A stretch of DNA of 64,000 bases from CAZRQL01 sp964602415 (lineage in GTDB: Bacteria; Bacteroidota; Bacteroidia; Cytophagales; Flammeovirgaceae), in NCBI GenBank assembly GCA_964602415.1, contig CAZRQL010000010.1:33247-97246 (forward strand), read 5' to 3'. The notes beneath the pieces are model-generated. The model was given only the letters and a program-made list of their open reading frames with translations. It was not told the DNA's origin and did no database searches. Positions 44,695 through 52,967 of the stretch are shown piece by piece (the stretch's first letter is position 1; every line of letters begins with the position of its first letter). Both the position numbers and the translations under genes were made by a program.

Positions 44695-45216
44695 TTATTC
44701 TTCCTTGCTTTGTTCGGATATTTTGTAATCCAAAATCGCAACGCCGTCGGCCTCAAAAGCCATCCAGACTTTTGGCTCAGTTATTTTTGCTATTTCTTCG
44801 GCAGGCTTGTTGGCATCCTCAGCCAAATGGCGCAGGTACTCGACCGAAAGGGTATCGTAGGAAGCCAATCCGTGCATAACTACTTGTTTGCCTGCAATAT
44901 CAAAAGGCATAAAAAGACCATAGTCTTTGAATTTGACATGAATGTTTTTGCCGTCAGGAGCTTGTATTTTCATCCAACAGCCTTTCTTTTGGCATACTTC
45001 TTCTACTTTGCCTTTTACCACAAACTCAGTTGCCTGACCGGAGAAAAAATTCTCTTGCATAGCCGCGACCTCTACGGCTTGCGAGTGGTCAAAGTTTTCT
45101 CCAATCGCTACAAATTCAGGGGCGACTTCTTCTTTACTAACTTGCTCATTTTTTGTTTTTTGTCCGCAAGAAGCCAAAATTAAAAGGCTCATTAGCCATC
45201 CATAGATATATTTCAT
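44695..45216 (-). CDS. DUF4920 lipoprotein
   Basis: This 173-residue lipoprotein (lipobox LASC, Cys17) has the DUF4920 pattern: KGKVEEVCQKKGCWMKIQ, FKDYGLFMPFDIAGKQVVM. The two Cys in VCQKKGCW are conserved in the family as I know it and may bind metal or heme. The function is not established. It follows nth on the same strand after 22 bp but also has a good -7 element of its own inside the nth stop region. Confidence 0.82.
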   Translation of the reverse strand: MKYIYGWLMSLLILASCGQKTKNEQVSKEEVAPEFVAIGENFDHSQAVEVAAMQENFFSGQATEFVVKGKVEEVCQKKGCWMKIQAPDGKNIHVKFKDYGLFMPFDIAGKQVVMHGLASYDTLSVEYLRHLAEDANKPAEEIAKITEPKVWMAFEADGVAILDYKISEQSKEE

Positions 45217-45233
45217 ACGATTAATTTTTTTTG

Positions 45234-45241
45234 CAAAATTA
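45234..45241 (-). promoter_or_regulatory. -7 promoter element of the DUF4920 gene
   Basis: TAATTTTG followed by C on the minus strand matches TAnnTTTG. The predicted leader is about 14 bases. It overlaps the nth stop codon. Confidence 0.45.
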
Positions 45242-45874
45242 CTTTTTCTTCGTCAAAGTCTTCTCAGCTACGTATTGGCAAATCGGACAATTTTCGATTT
45301 GATGCCCACGGGCCGGGCAAAACTGCCTACCATAAAATATAATCTGCAAATGTAGTTTGTTCCAGAGTTTTTTTGGGAAGGCTTTTTTGCAGTCGGCTTC
45401 TGTTTGGATTACGTTTTTGCCTTCGGTGATTCCCCAGCGCGTGGCCAGCCGGTGGATGTGCGTATCCACAGGAAAAGAAGGCACACCAAATATTTGAGCC
45501 ATCACCACGGAAGCCGTTTTGTGTCCTACTCCGGGTAGCTCTTCCAACGCTTCAAATGTATTGGGTACTTGGCCTGCATGTTTTTCGAGTAAAATCTCAG
45601 AAAGCCTATGAATGGCTTTGGATTTGGCAGGCGAAAGACCGCAAGGCCTTATGATACCGCGGATTTGTTCGATGCTTAGCTTGACCATATCTTGCGGGTT
45701 ATCAGCTTTTTGAAAAAGTAGCGGGGTGATTTGATTGACCCGCTCATCGGTGCATTGAGCAGAGAGTAAAACGGCTATGAGCAAGGTGTAGGCATCTTTG
45801 TGGTGCAAGGGAGGCTCTACTTGGGGGTAAAGTTCCTCCAGTTTGGCTACGATGTACTTGGCTTTTGCGGTCAT
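45239..45874 (-). CDS. nth: Endonuclease III (DNA glycosylase/AP lyase), altered Fe-S motif
   Basis: This 211-residue base-excision repair enzyme removes oxidised pyrimidines and cuts at abasic sites. The helix-hairpin-helix LPGVGHKTASVV contains the catalytic Lys and is followed by the catalytic Asp in FPVDTHIHRL. The C-terminal [4Fe-4S] loop is changed: instead of C-x6-C-x2-C-x5-C it reads C-x9-C-x2-C with no fourth Cys after it. The start overlaps the ade stop by 4 bases, so the two genes are co-transcribed. Confidence 0.94.
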   Translation of the reverse strand: MTAKAKYIVAKLEELYPQVEPPLHHKDAYTLLIAVLLSAQCTDERVNQITPLLFQKADNPQDMVKLSIEQIRGIIRPCGLSPAKSKAIHRLSEILLEKHAGQVPNTFEALEELPGVGHKTASVVMAQIFGVPSFPVDTHIHRLATRWGITEGKNVIQTEADCKKAFPKKLWNKLHLQIIFYGRQFCPARGHQIENCPICQYVAEKTLTKKK

Positions 45875-47451
45875 AATTGTACAAAGGCAAATTTTTCGAC
45901 ATCAAAGAGTCCTAAGTCAGTGAGTTTGAGTTTAGGAATGACAGGCAAAGCCATGAAACTCAGTGTCATGTAGGGAGCTTTGAGCTTACAGCCGCATTGT
46001 TTGGCGGCTCGGTCGAGTTCGGCGTAGAGAGGGCCGACTTCATGCGCGCTTTGGTCCGACATGATGCCCGCAACGGGAAGAGGCAAAACCATAGCCTTTT
46101 CGGGGGTGGCCAGCGATATGCCGCCTTTTGCTTCAATAATCAAATTGACAGCTTTGGCCAGCAGTTCGTCGTTGTCGCCCACCACCACTATATTATGGCT
46201 GTCGTGTGCGACACAAGAAGCAATAGCGGCGTTTTTTAGCCCAAAACCACTTATCCAGGCGCAAGCAGGGGCACTGTCTTGGTAGCGACAAACAACCGCT
46301 ATTTTCAAAATATCCTCATGGTGGGTTAGGGTTTTTCTTTCAGTAACAATCTCTCCATCAAGTGCGACTATAACTTCTTGATAAGCAGGTACAACCGCAA
46401 AGTCTTCGGCTTTTTTGGCTGAAACAGAAAAACGATTGGGCGTTTGGATAATTTGTTTGGGGCATTCTGCGGTCAAATCTCTGTCAAAGACCTTTTTGCC
46501 TGCGATGAATGTTTGCGAAATCTCAAAATCAGTCAGGTTGTTAATGACAATAAAATCGGCCTCGTCCCCAACTCTTAAGCGGCCAACAGGCAGTCCATAG
46601 TGCTCGATGGGGTTGATGCAAGCAGCTCGAAGCACATCAAAAAGGTCATATCCCATTTGCAAAGCCCTTTTTACCAGCAAGTTAATATGTCCAACCAACA
46701 AGTCATCAGGGTGTTTGTCGTCGCTGCAAAGCATGACTTGCTCGGGATGGGTTTTTAGCAGGGGGTGCAAAGCATCAAAGTTTTTGGCCGCGCTTCCTTC
46801 GCGGATGAGGATTTTCATCCCCAAGGACAGTTTTTCGAGTGCTTCTTCGAGCAAAAAACATTCATGGTCTGTGGATATGCCTGCCGCAACATACTTTCTA
46901 AGGCCTTCGCCGCGCAAACCCGGTGCGTGCCCGTCAATGGGGCGGCCAAATTTTTGGGCAATGGCTATTTTTGAGAGCACCGTCGGGTCTTCAAAGATGA
47001 CACCCGGGTAATTCATCATCTCCGACAAATAGATAAGATTTTCGTTTTCAAATAGTTGTTCTATTTCTTCGGGCGAAATGGAAGCTCCGGCTGTCTCAAA
47101 CGAGGTGGCAGGAACACAAGAGGGCACACCAAAAAAGAACTTCAAATCACTGCTTTTTCCGCTCTCAATCATGTAGCGAACCCCCTCAACACCCAATACA
47201 TTGGCTATTTCGTGTGGGTCGGATACAGTCGCCACCGTACCATGCTGAACCGCAATTTTGGCAAACTCCGAAGGCACGAGCATCGAACTCTCAATATGAA
47301 TATGAGAGTCTATCAAACCCGGCAAAATATATTGTGGAGGCGCAGCTTCTATTTTTTCGATGGCTACGAGTCTATTTTTGGCTATTTTTATACAGGCCGG
47401 ATAAATCGCTCGGGCTTCAATATCAACTAAATGGCCGCAAATTTCTGTCAT
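45871..47451 (-). CDS. ade: Adenine deaminase
   Basis: This 526-residue amidohydrolase converts adenine to hypoxanthine in purine salvage. The metal site is DSHIHIESSM (near residue 48), followed by SDPHEIANVLG, the His in DGHAPGL, and CSDDKHPDDLL. The C-terminal domain (GISLATPEKAMVLPLPVAGI, SDQSAHEVG) is complete. The length is somewhat short for the family but covers all blocks. Operon with nth. Confidence 0.94.
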   Translation of the reverse strand: MTEICGHLVDIEARAIYPACIKIAKNRLVAIEKIEAAPPQYILPGLIDSHIHIESSMLVPSEFAKIAVQHGTVATVSDPHEIANVLGVEGVRYMIESGKSSDLKFFFGVPSCVPATSFETAGASISPEEIEQLFENENLIYLSEMMNYPGVIFEDPTVLSKIAIAQKFGRPIDGHAPGLRGEGLRKYVAAGISTDHECFLLEEALEKLSLGMKILIREGSAAKNFDALHPLLKTHPEQVMLCSDDKHPDDLLVGHINLLVKRALQMGYDLFDVLRAACINPIEHYGLPVGRLRVGDEADFIVINNLTDFEISQTFIAGKKVFDRDLTAECPKQIIQTPNRFSVSAKKAEDFAVVPAYQEVIVALDGEIVTERKTLTHHEDILKIAVVCRYQDSAPACAWISGFGLKNAAIASCVAHDSHNIVVVGDNDELLAKAVNLIIEAKGGISLATPEKAMVLPLPVAGIMSDQSAHEVGPLYAELDRAAKQCGCKLKAPYMTLSFMALPVIPKLKLTDLGLFDVEKFAFVQL

Positions 47452-47485
47452 GGATGGACTTTGCTTTGCTGCAAGTTAGGAAATT

Positions 47486-48274
47486 TTAGTACTCAATCGG
47501 ACGTAGTTTGACTTTGTTTTTGACTTTGAATTGAGGGAAAAAATACATAAAATCAATGGAGATATAGCTGCCGCTATTGACTAAATTGTGCGTAAAGGCT
47601 TGATTTCCATCTATGTAAGAGACGCTGCCTTTGAGCTTTTCTTCGGATGTGTTAAGCAGAACACTCAAACCATAACTGAACAAAGAGCCGCCTTTGAAGC
47701 GTTTTTCTCGACCTATCCCCAAAATCAACGAGGCATTGGTAACAGACTGGTTCTGAACAGTGATGCTTATTTTTTTTGGTGGGTTGTTTACGTCGCTGAC
47801 TTCTTGAATAGATTGTTCTTTTGTTGAGCGGTTGGCTTGGTGGCTGGCTTGCAAGCCAAAGCCTGCTTTGGCGTAGGTGCGCCAATTTTTACAATTGTAG
47901 AGACTGCTCCAAACAACGGTAAGCGGCACATGCCAAAGTGATACAGTATAAGAACTTTCTATCTTGTTCATGGGCTGATTGATGGCGTAATCTTGTGAAA
48001 AAGTGGTTCTAAACCCTACGCTGCTGAGGTTGATTCCTGCTTCCAAACGCCATCTTTTACTCAACTCGCGCCTCACCATAACTCCCAGTATGCTTGTTGG
48101 TAATGGCTCAATCTCAAACCTACCGCTTGCCGTCCCTGTGCCTTCGAAGTGTGAAAAGTTGAGAGATGGAGAAAGCCTTAACCCCAGACTCCATTTACCC
48201 GGGATGTTTTGGGCTTCGCAATGAGAAGCGAAAAAAAGTGCGACAAAAATACATCCGATTAATAAGTACCTCAT
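47486..48274 (-). CDS. Outer-membrane beta-barrel protein (PorT-like fold)
   Basis: This 262-residue protein has a signal peptide (ending HCEAQ) and many alternating amphipathic strands (WSLGLRLSPSLNF, WRLEAGINLSSVGFRT, TYAKAGFGLQAS, SYISIDFMYFF). The pattern matches Bacteroidota outer-membrane barrels of the PorT/PF13568 type. The function is unknown. It is divergent from rpoB. Confidence 0.8.
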   Translation of the reverse strand: MRYLLIGCIFVALFFASHCEAQNIPGKWSLGLRLSPSLNFSHFEGTGTASGRFEIEPLPTSILGVMVRRELSKRWRLEAGINLSSVGFRTTFSQDYAINQPMNKIESSYTVSLWHVPLTVVWSSLYNCKNWRTYAKAGFGLQASHQANRSTKEQSIQEVSDVNNPPKKISITVQNQSVTNASLILGIGREKRFKGGSLFSYGLSVLLNTSEEKLKGSVSYIDGNQAFTHNLVNSGSYISIDFMYFFPQFKVKNKVKLRPIEY

Positions 48275-48470
48275 AAAAATTTTGTTTATAGATTAATTTG
48301 ATTAGATTTTTATGAAAAAGTTTAAGGAAAAAAACACGACTCTTTTTCCAACATCTTTGACACAAACCAATACCTTTTTAATTAAATTCAAATTATTTTC
48401 ACCTCACGTAAAAATTATTTCTACAAAGCATTTTTTCAATGAGATATTTTTTTTAATCCAAATTTTTTTC

Positions 48471-48478
48471 TAACTTTG
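48471..48478 (+). promoter_or_regulatory. -7 promoter element of rpoB
   Basis: TAACTTTG followed by C matches TAnnTTTG. TTTT lies 19 bases upstream in the -33 position. The predicted leader is about 46 bases, longer than for most genes here. Confidence 0.65.
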
Positions 48479-48527
48479 CGGGCTATTTTGATAAGGGTAT
48501 AATTTCTTAACCAAAAATCGTTTTCGC

Positions 48528-51500
48528 TTGGCAAAGTACATCAATGGCCGGAAAAATTTCGGCTCTGTTCCAAACATCCCTGAATATCCTGATTTTCTTG
48601 ATATTCAACTTAGGTCTTTTAAAGAGTTTTTTCAAATCGAGACCGCTGCCGAAAAGCGCAAGAATGAGGGTCTTTACAAAGTGTTTGCCGAGAATTTTCC
48701 CATTAGCGACTCGCGCGATAACTTTGTGTTGGAGTTTATGGACTACACCATAGATCCCCCAAAGTATGGGGTTGAAGAGTGCATAGATAGAGGATTGACT
48801 TACTCCGTTCCCTTAAAAGCCAAATTGCGCCTCTCTTGCAATGACGAAGACAACGAAGACTTCAAAACCATTGAGCAAGATGTGTTTTTAGGCAATATAC
48901 CGTACATGACGGACAAAAGCTCCTTCATCATAAACGGCGCAGAACGTGTGATTGTGAGTCAGTTGCACCGCTCTCCCGGGGTATTTTTTGCCATGAGCAA
49001 ACACACCAACGGTACTAAGTTGTACTCTGCTCGTGTCATTCCCTTCAAAGGCTCATGGATTGAGTTTGCTACCGACGTAAACAATGTAATGTATGCCTAC
49101 ATTGACCGCAAGAAGAAATTTCCGGTAACCACTCTTTTGCGTGCCATAGGCTGGGGTTCGGATAGAGACATACTCAATATATTTGGTTTGGCAGAAGAAA
49201 TGCCGGTTACAGAAGCCAATTTACAACAAGCTGCGGCAGACAACCGTAGGTTGGCCGCAAGGGTGTTGCGCAGTTGGGTTGAGGATTTTGTAGATGAAGA
49301 CACGGGCGATGTGGTGAGCATTGAGAGAAATGAAGTCATACTTGAGAGGGACTCTATCATCACTTCAGACGATATCTCCACCATCTTGCAGGCCAATGTT
49401 AAAACCATTATCTTGCATAAAATGGACGTAAACATCAACGAATACGCCATTATTTATAATACCCTCCATAAAGACAATTCAAATTCTGAAAAAGAGGCTG
49501 TTGAGACCATCTATCGCCAACTGCGCAATAGCGAAGCTCCAGACGAATCTACCGCTCGTGAAGTCATACAGAGCTTGTTTTTCAGTGACAAACGATATGA
49601 TTTGGGTGATGTAGGGCGTTACCGCATCAACAAAAGGTTAGGACTCAATACTTCTATGGATGTCAAGATATTGACCAAAGAAGACATTGTCAGTATTGTG
49701 TCAGAGCTTATTAAGCTCATCAACTCAAAAGCGATTATTGACGATATAGACCACTTGAGCAACCGCCGTGTTCGCACGGTCGGTGAGCAGTTGTATGCTC
49801 AATTTGCTGTGGGTTTGGCAAGGATGGCCAGAACCATCAAAGAGCGCATGAACGTAAGAGACAATGAGGAATTTAAGCCTGTGGATCTTATCAATGCCAG
49901 AACGCTTTCTTCGGTTATCAACTCGTTCTTTGGCACCAATCAGCTCTCTCAATTTATGGATCAGACCAACCCGCTTTCTGAAATCACCCACAAACGGAGG
50001 GTTTCGGCACTGGGGCCAGGCGGTCTTTCCCGCGAAAGGGCAGGGTTTGAGGTCAGGGACGTTCACTATACCCACTATGGCAGACTTTGCACCATCGAAA
50101 CTCCTGAGGGGCCGAATATTGGTTTGATTTCATCGCTTTGCGTGTTTGCCAAAATTAATGGCATGGGCTTTATTGAAACCCCTTACCGCAAAGTGGTCAA
50201 TGGCAAAGCGACCAGCATAGACAAAATCGTTTACCTCAGTGCTGAGGAAGAAGACGGCAAGTGTATTGCAATGGCTGACGTGAAATTGGACGAGGACGGG
50301 AATTTTCTTGAAAAAGACGTTAAAGTACGCTACGAAGGTGATTTCCCGTTGAAAGAGCCGGAAGGAATTGATTACATTGATGTTGCCCCCAACCAAATCG
50401 TTTCTGTTGCGGCTTCTTTGATTCCGTTTTTGGAGCACGACGATGCCAACCGCGCTTTGATGGGCTCAAACATGCAGCGGCAAGGTGTGCCTTTACTCAG
50501 ACCGGAAGCCCCTATTGTAGGGACAGGATTGGAGCGCAGGGCTGCCATGGATTCTCGTGCGGTCATTTTGGCCAAAGCCGATGGAGTGGTGGAGTATGTG
50601 GATGCCACGAAGATTTGTATCAGGTATCAGCTCAGTGAAGAGCAGAAATTGGTCTCTTTTGAAGATGAACTTCATACCCATCATCTCATCAAATTCAAGC
50701 GCACCAACCAAGATACTTGCATCAACCAGACCCCCACAGTCAAAAAAGGACAGCACGTAAAAAAAGGCGATGTACTTTGTCAGGGCTACTCAACCGAAAA
50801 TGGCGAACTGGCATTGGGAAAAAATATGCTTGTTGCCTTTATGCCTTGGCAGGGGTACAATTTTGAAGATGCCATCGTAATTTCAGAAAGGGTAGTGAGC
50901 CAAGATATTTTCACATCCATTCACATAGATGAATACGACTGCGAAGTGCGCGATACCAAGCGTGGGGAGGAAGAATTTACCTCTGAAATTCCCAACGTCA
51001 GCGAAGAAGCTGTCAAAAATCTCGATGATATGGGTATCGTAAAGATAGGCTCAGAAGTAAGAGAGGGAGATATATTGGTGGGTAAAACCACCCCAAAAGG
51101 TGAAACAGATCCCACACCGGAAGAAAAGCTTCTTCGCGCCATTTTTGGAGACAAGGCCGGAGATGTCAAAGATGCTTCTCTGAGGGTGCCTTCTTCGATA
51201 CGTGGCGTGATAGTAGATAGAAAACTTTTTACCAGACCGAAAAAAGATAAAGATTCTCGAGTCAAGGTAAAAAAAGAAATTGATGCCTTACGAGCAGATT
51301 TGGCTGCTAAACTGGCCACCATTAGAAACCAATCGATTGCTAAGTTTGTATCTCTGCTGGAAGGTAAAACATCAGTAGGAGTAAAAAACAAGTTTGGTGA
51401 GGAGATATTTAGCAAAGGTACTAAGTTCAATGCCAGCAATATATCTGAAAACCTATTCCCTTCTAAAAATCAAAATAGAGACGAAACAGCTTATATTGTA

Positions 51501-52403
51501 CCAGAGGAAGTTTCTATTTTAGGAGATATTTACACCGAAAATTGGACAAATGACCCTAAAACCAATGAGTTGGTCGGGCATTTGGTCAATAATTATGTCA
51601 ATAAGCGCAATGAGTTTTTGGGGCACTTCAAGCGTGAACGATTTACTCTTGAAGTGGGAGATGAACTGCCGGCTGGCATTGTCCAACTTGCCAAGGTGTA
51701 TATTGCCAAAAAGCGCAAGTTGCGTGTAGGAGATAAAATGGCAGGTCGTCACGGCAACAAAGGCGTAGTAGCCAAAATAGTTAGGGATGAGGATATGCCC
51801 TTTCTTGAAGATGGTACGCCAATGGATATCGTTCTCAATCCTTTGGGTGTGCCCTCCAGGATGAACATAGGTCAAATTTACGAGACAATTTTGGGATGGG
51901 CAGGCAAAAAACTGGGTCGCAAGTACGCAACCCCTATTTTTGATGGAGCCACAGAGCAAGAAGTAGTAGCCGAACTGGAAGAAGCAGGTTTGCCTAAGTT
52001 GGGCAGAACATACCTCTATGACGGCTTGTCGGGGGAACGTTTTGATCAGCCCATTACGGTAGGGGTTATCTACATGCTCAAACTCGGCCACTTGGTAGAT
52101 GACAAGATGCACGCCCGCTCTATTGGGCCTTATTCTCTCATTACGCAGCAGCCTTTGGGTGGTAAAGCTCAGTTTGGTGGGCAGCGTTTTGGAGAGATGG
52201 AAGTCTGGGCTTTGGAGGCTTTTGGTGCTTCGCATATTTTGCAGGAGATACTAACCGTCAAATCTGACGATGTGATTGGCCGAGCAAAAACCTACGAAGC
52301 CATCGTCAAAGGTGAAATTATGCCTCGCCCCAATGTGCCGGAGTCTTTCAATGTGTTGGTGCATGAATTGAGGGGCTTAGCTCTGGAGATAACACTTCAC
52401 TAA
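48528..52403 (+). CDS. rpoB: RNA polymerase beta subunit
   Basis: This 1291-residue protein is the catalytic beta subunit of RNA polymerase. The N-terminus (NFGSVPNIPEYPDFLDIQL) matches Bacteroidota RpoB and requires the TTG start at 48528, because no in-frame ATG precedes the conserved block. The rifampicin region (FGTNQLSQFMDQTNPLSEIT and then HKRRVSALGPGGL) has wild-type susceptible residues. The C-terminal GGKAQFGGQRFGEMEVWAL is complete. Unlike the usual rplL-rpoB-rpoC order, it has its own promoter, a terminator follows directly, and both neighbours are unrelated minus-strand genes. Confidence 0.98.
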   Translation: MAKYINGRKNFGSVPNIPEYPDFLDIQLRSFKEFFQIETAAEKRKNEGLYKVFAENFPISDSRDNFVLEFMDYTIDPPKYGVEECIDRGLTYSVPLKAKLRLSCNDEDNEDFKTIEQDVFLGNIPYMTDKSSFIINGAERVIVSQLHRSPGVFFAMSKHTNGTKLYSARVIPFKGSWIEFATDVNNVMYAYIDRKKKFPVTTLLRAIGWGSDRDILNIFGLAEEMPVTEANLQQAAADNRRLAARVLRSWVEDFVDEDTGDVVSIERNEVILERDSIITSDDISTILQANVKTIILHKMDVNINEYAIIYNTLHKDNSNSEKEAVETIYRQLRNSEAPDESTAREVIQSLFFSDKRYDLGDVGRYRINKRLGLNTSMDVKILTKEDIVSIVSELIKLINSKAIIDDIDHLSNRRVRTVGEQLYAQFAVGLARMARTIKERMNVRDNEEFKPVDLINARTLSSVINSFFGTNQLSQFMDQTNPLSEITHKRRVSALGPGGLSRERAGFEVRDVHYTHYGRLCTIETPEGPNIGLISSLCVFAKINGMGFIETPYRKVVNGKATSIDKIVYLSAEEEDGKCIAMADVKLDEDGNFLEKDVKVRYEGDFPLKEPEGIDYIDVAPNQIVSVAASLIPFLEHDDANRALMGSNMQRQGVPLLRPEAPIVGTGLERRAAMDSRAVILAKADGVVEYVDATKICIRYQLSEEQKLVSFEDELHTHHLIKFKRTNQDTCINQTPTVKKGQHVKKGDVLCQGYSTENGELALGKNMLVAFMPWQGYNFEDAIVISERVVSQDIFTSIHIDEYDCEVRDTKRGEEEFTSEIPNVSEEAVKNLDDMGIVKIGSEVREGDILVGKTTPKGETDPTPEEKLLRAIFGDKAGDVKDASLRVPSSIRGVIVDRKLFTRPKKDKDSRVKVKKEIDALRADLAAKLATIRNQSIAKFVSLLEGKTSVGVKNKFGEEIFSKGTKFNASNISENLFPSKNQNRDETAYIVPEEVSILGDIYTENWTNDPKTNELVGHLVNNYVNKRNEFLGHFKRERFTLEVGDELPAGIVQLAKVYIAKKRKLRVGDKMAGRHGNKGVVAKIVRDEDMPFLEDGTPMDIVLNPLGVPSRMNIGQIYETILGWAGKKLGRKYATPIFDGATEQEVVAELEEAGLPKLGRTYLYDGLSGERFDQPITVGVIYMLKLGHLVDDKMHARSIGPYSLITQQPLGGKAQFGGQRFGEMEVWALEAFGASHILQEILTVKSDDVIGRAKTYEAIVKGEIMPRPNVPESFNVLVHELRGLALEITLH

Positions 52404-52407
52404 GCAT

Positions 52408-52440
52408 AAAAAAAGCCGCTGTTGATAAGCGGCTTTTTTT
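52408..52440 (+). terminator. Strong Rho-independent terminator after rpoB
   Basis: AAAAAAAGCCGCT and AGCGGCTTTTTTT form a stem with a 7-base loop, starting 5 bases after the rpoB stop. It can work in both directions and also serves the minus-strand lipoprotein gene. Confidence 0.92.
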
Positions 52441-52469
52441 ATGCCTATTAACAGGGAGGCTAAAATTTT

Positions 52470-52943
52470 TTAATTGCGGGATAAGAAAAACGTTACGTTA
52501 ACCCCTGCTTTTTCCCCTAAACCGGGAACCGAAACCCTCACAGAATCCCACCCGCTGCCTTCAACGGTGATGTTTTCTATTTGTTCATAAAAACTACAAT
52601 TTGGAGGGTTGTTCATGATTTTGACATTGTAGTTTGCCGTCATCTTGAGGTTTTTGTAAGGACTGAGTAAGAAAATATCAAATTCAGAACTTGTTGCATT
52701 GGGATTTAAGGGCAAAAAAATCACCTCTTTGACTGTATCTGCAAACCATACAAATTGCTGGGCTTTTGGGGCTTGCACACTAACAATGACACTATCCAGA
52801 CCCAAGAGTGCACCTGTTAATTTGTCCCTAAACTCAACCCCGCACAAATTGGTGGAGACGATTTGGGGAGCGCACCGCTCACATGCCGTAAAAACAGAAC
52901 ATAACAAAAAAAACGATATGGCTCTGATAACAAAGTCAGACAT
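52470..52943 (-). CDS. Hypothetical lipoprotein, 157 residues
   Basis: The signal ends in lipobox FTAC (Cys20) and is followed by a Cys-rich mature start (CERCAPQ). The remainder is predicted beta-rich (FRDKLTGALLGLDSVIVSV). It slightly resembles small Bacteroidota lipoproteins of the DUF6452 type, but I do not claim that family. A -7 element inside the end of the upstream kinase gene supports separate transcription. Confidence 0.72.
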   Translation of the reverse strand: MSDFVIRAISFFLLCSVFTACERCAPQIVSTNLCGVEFRDKLTGALLGLDSVIVSVQAPKAQQFVWFADTVKEVIFLPLNPNATSSEFDIFLLSPYKNLKMTANYNVKIMNNPPNCSFYEQIENITVEGSGWDSVRVSVPGLGEKAGVNVTFFLSRN

Positions 52944-52967
52944 AGTGGGTTTATGATTTGAAAAATT

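Noticed and set aside
49940..50120. Rifampicin-resistance mutation in rpoB
   Set aside because: All residues of the rifampicin region that I can compare match the susceptible type.
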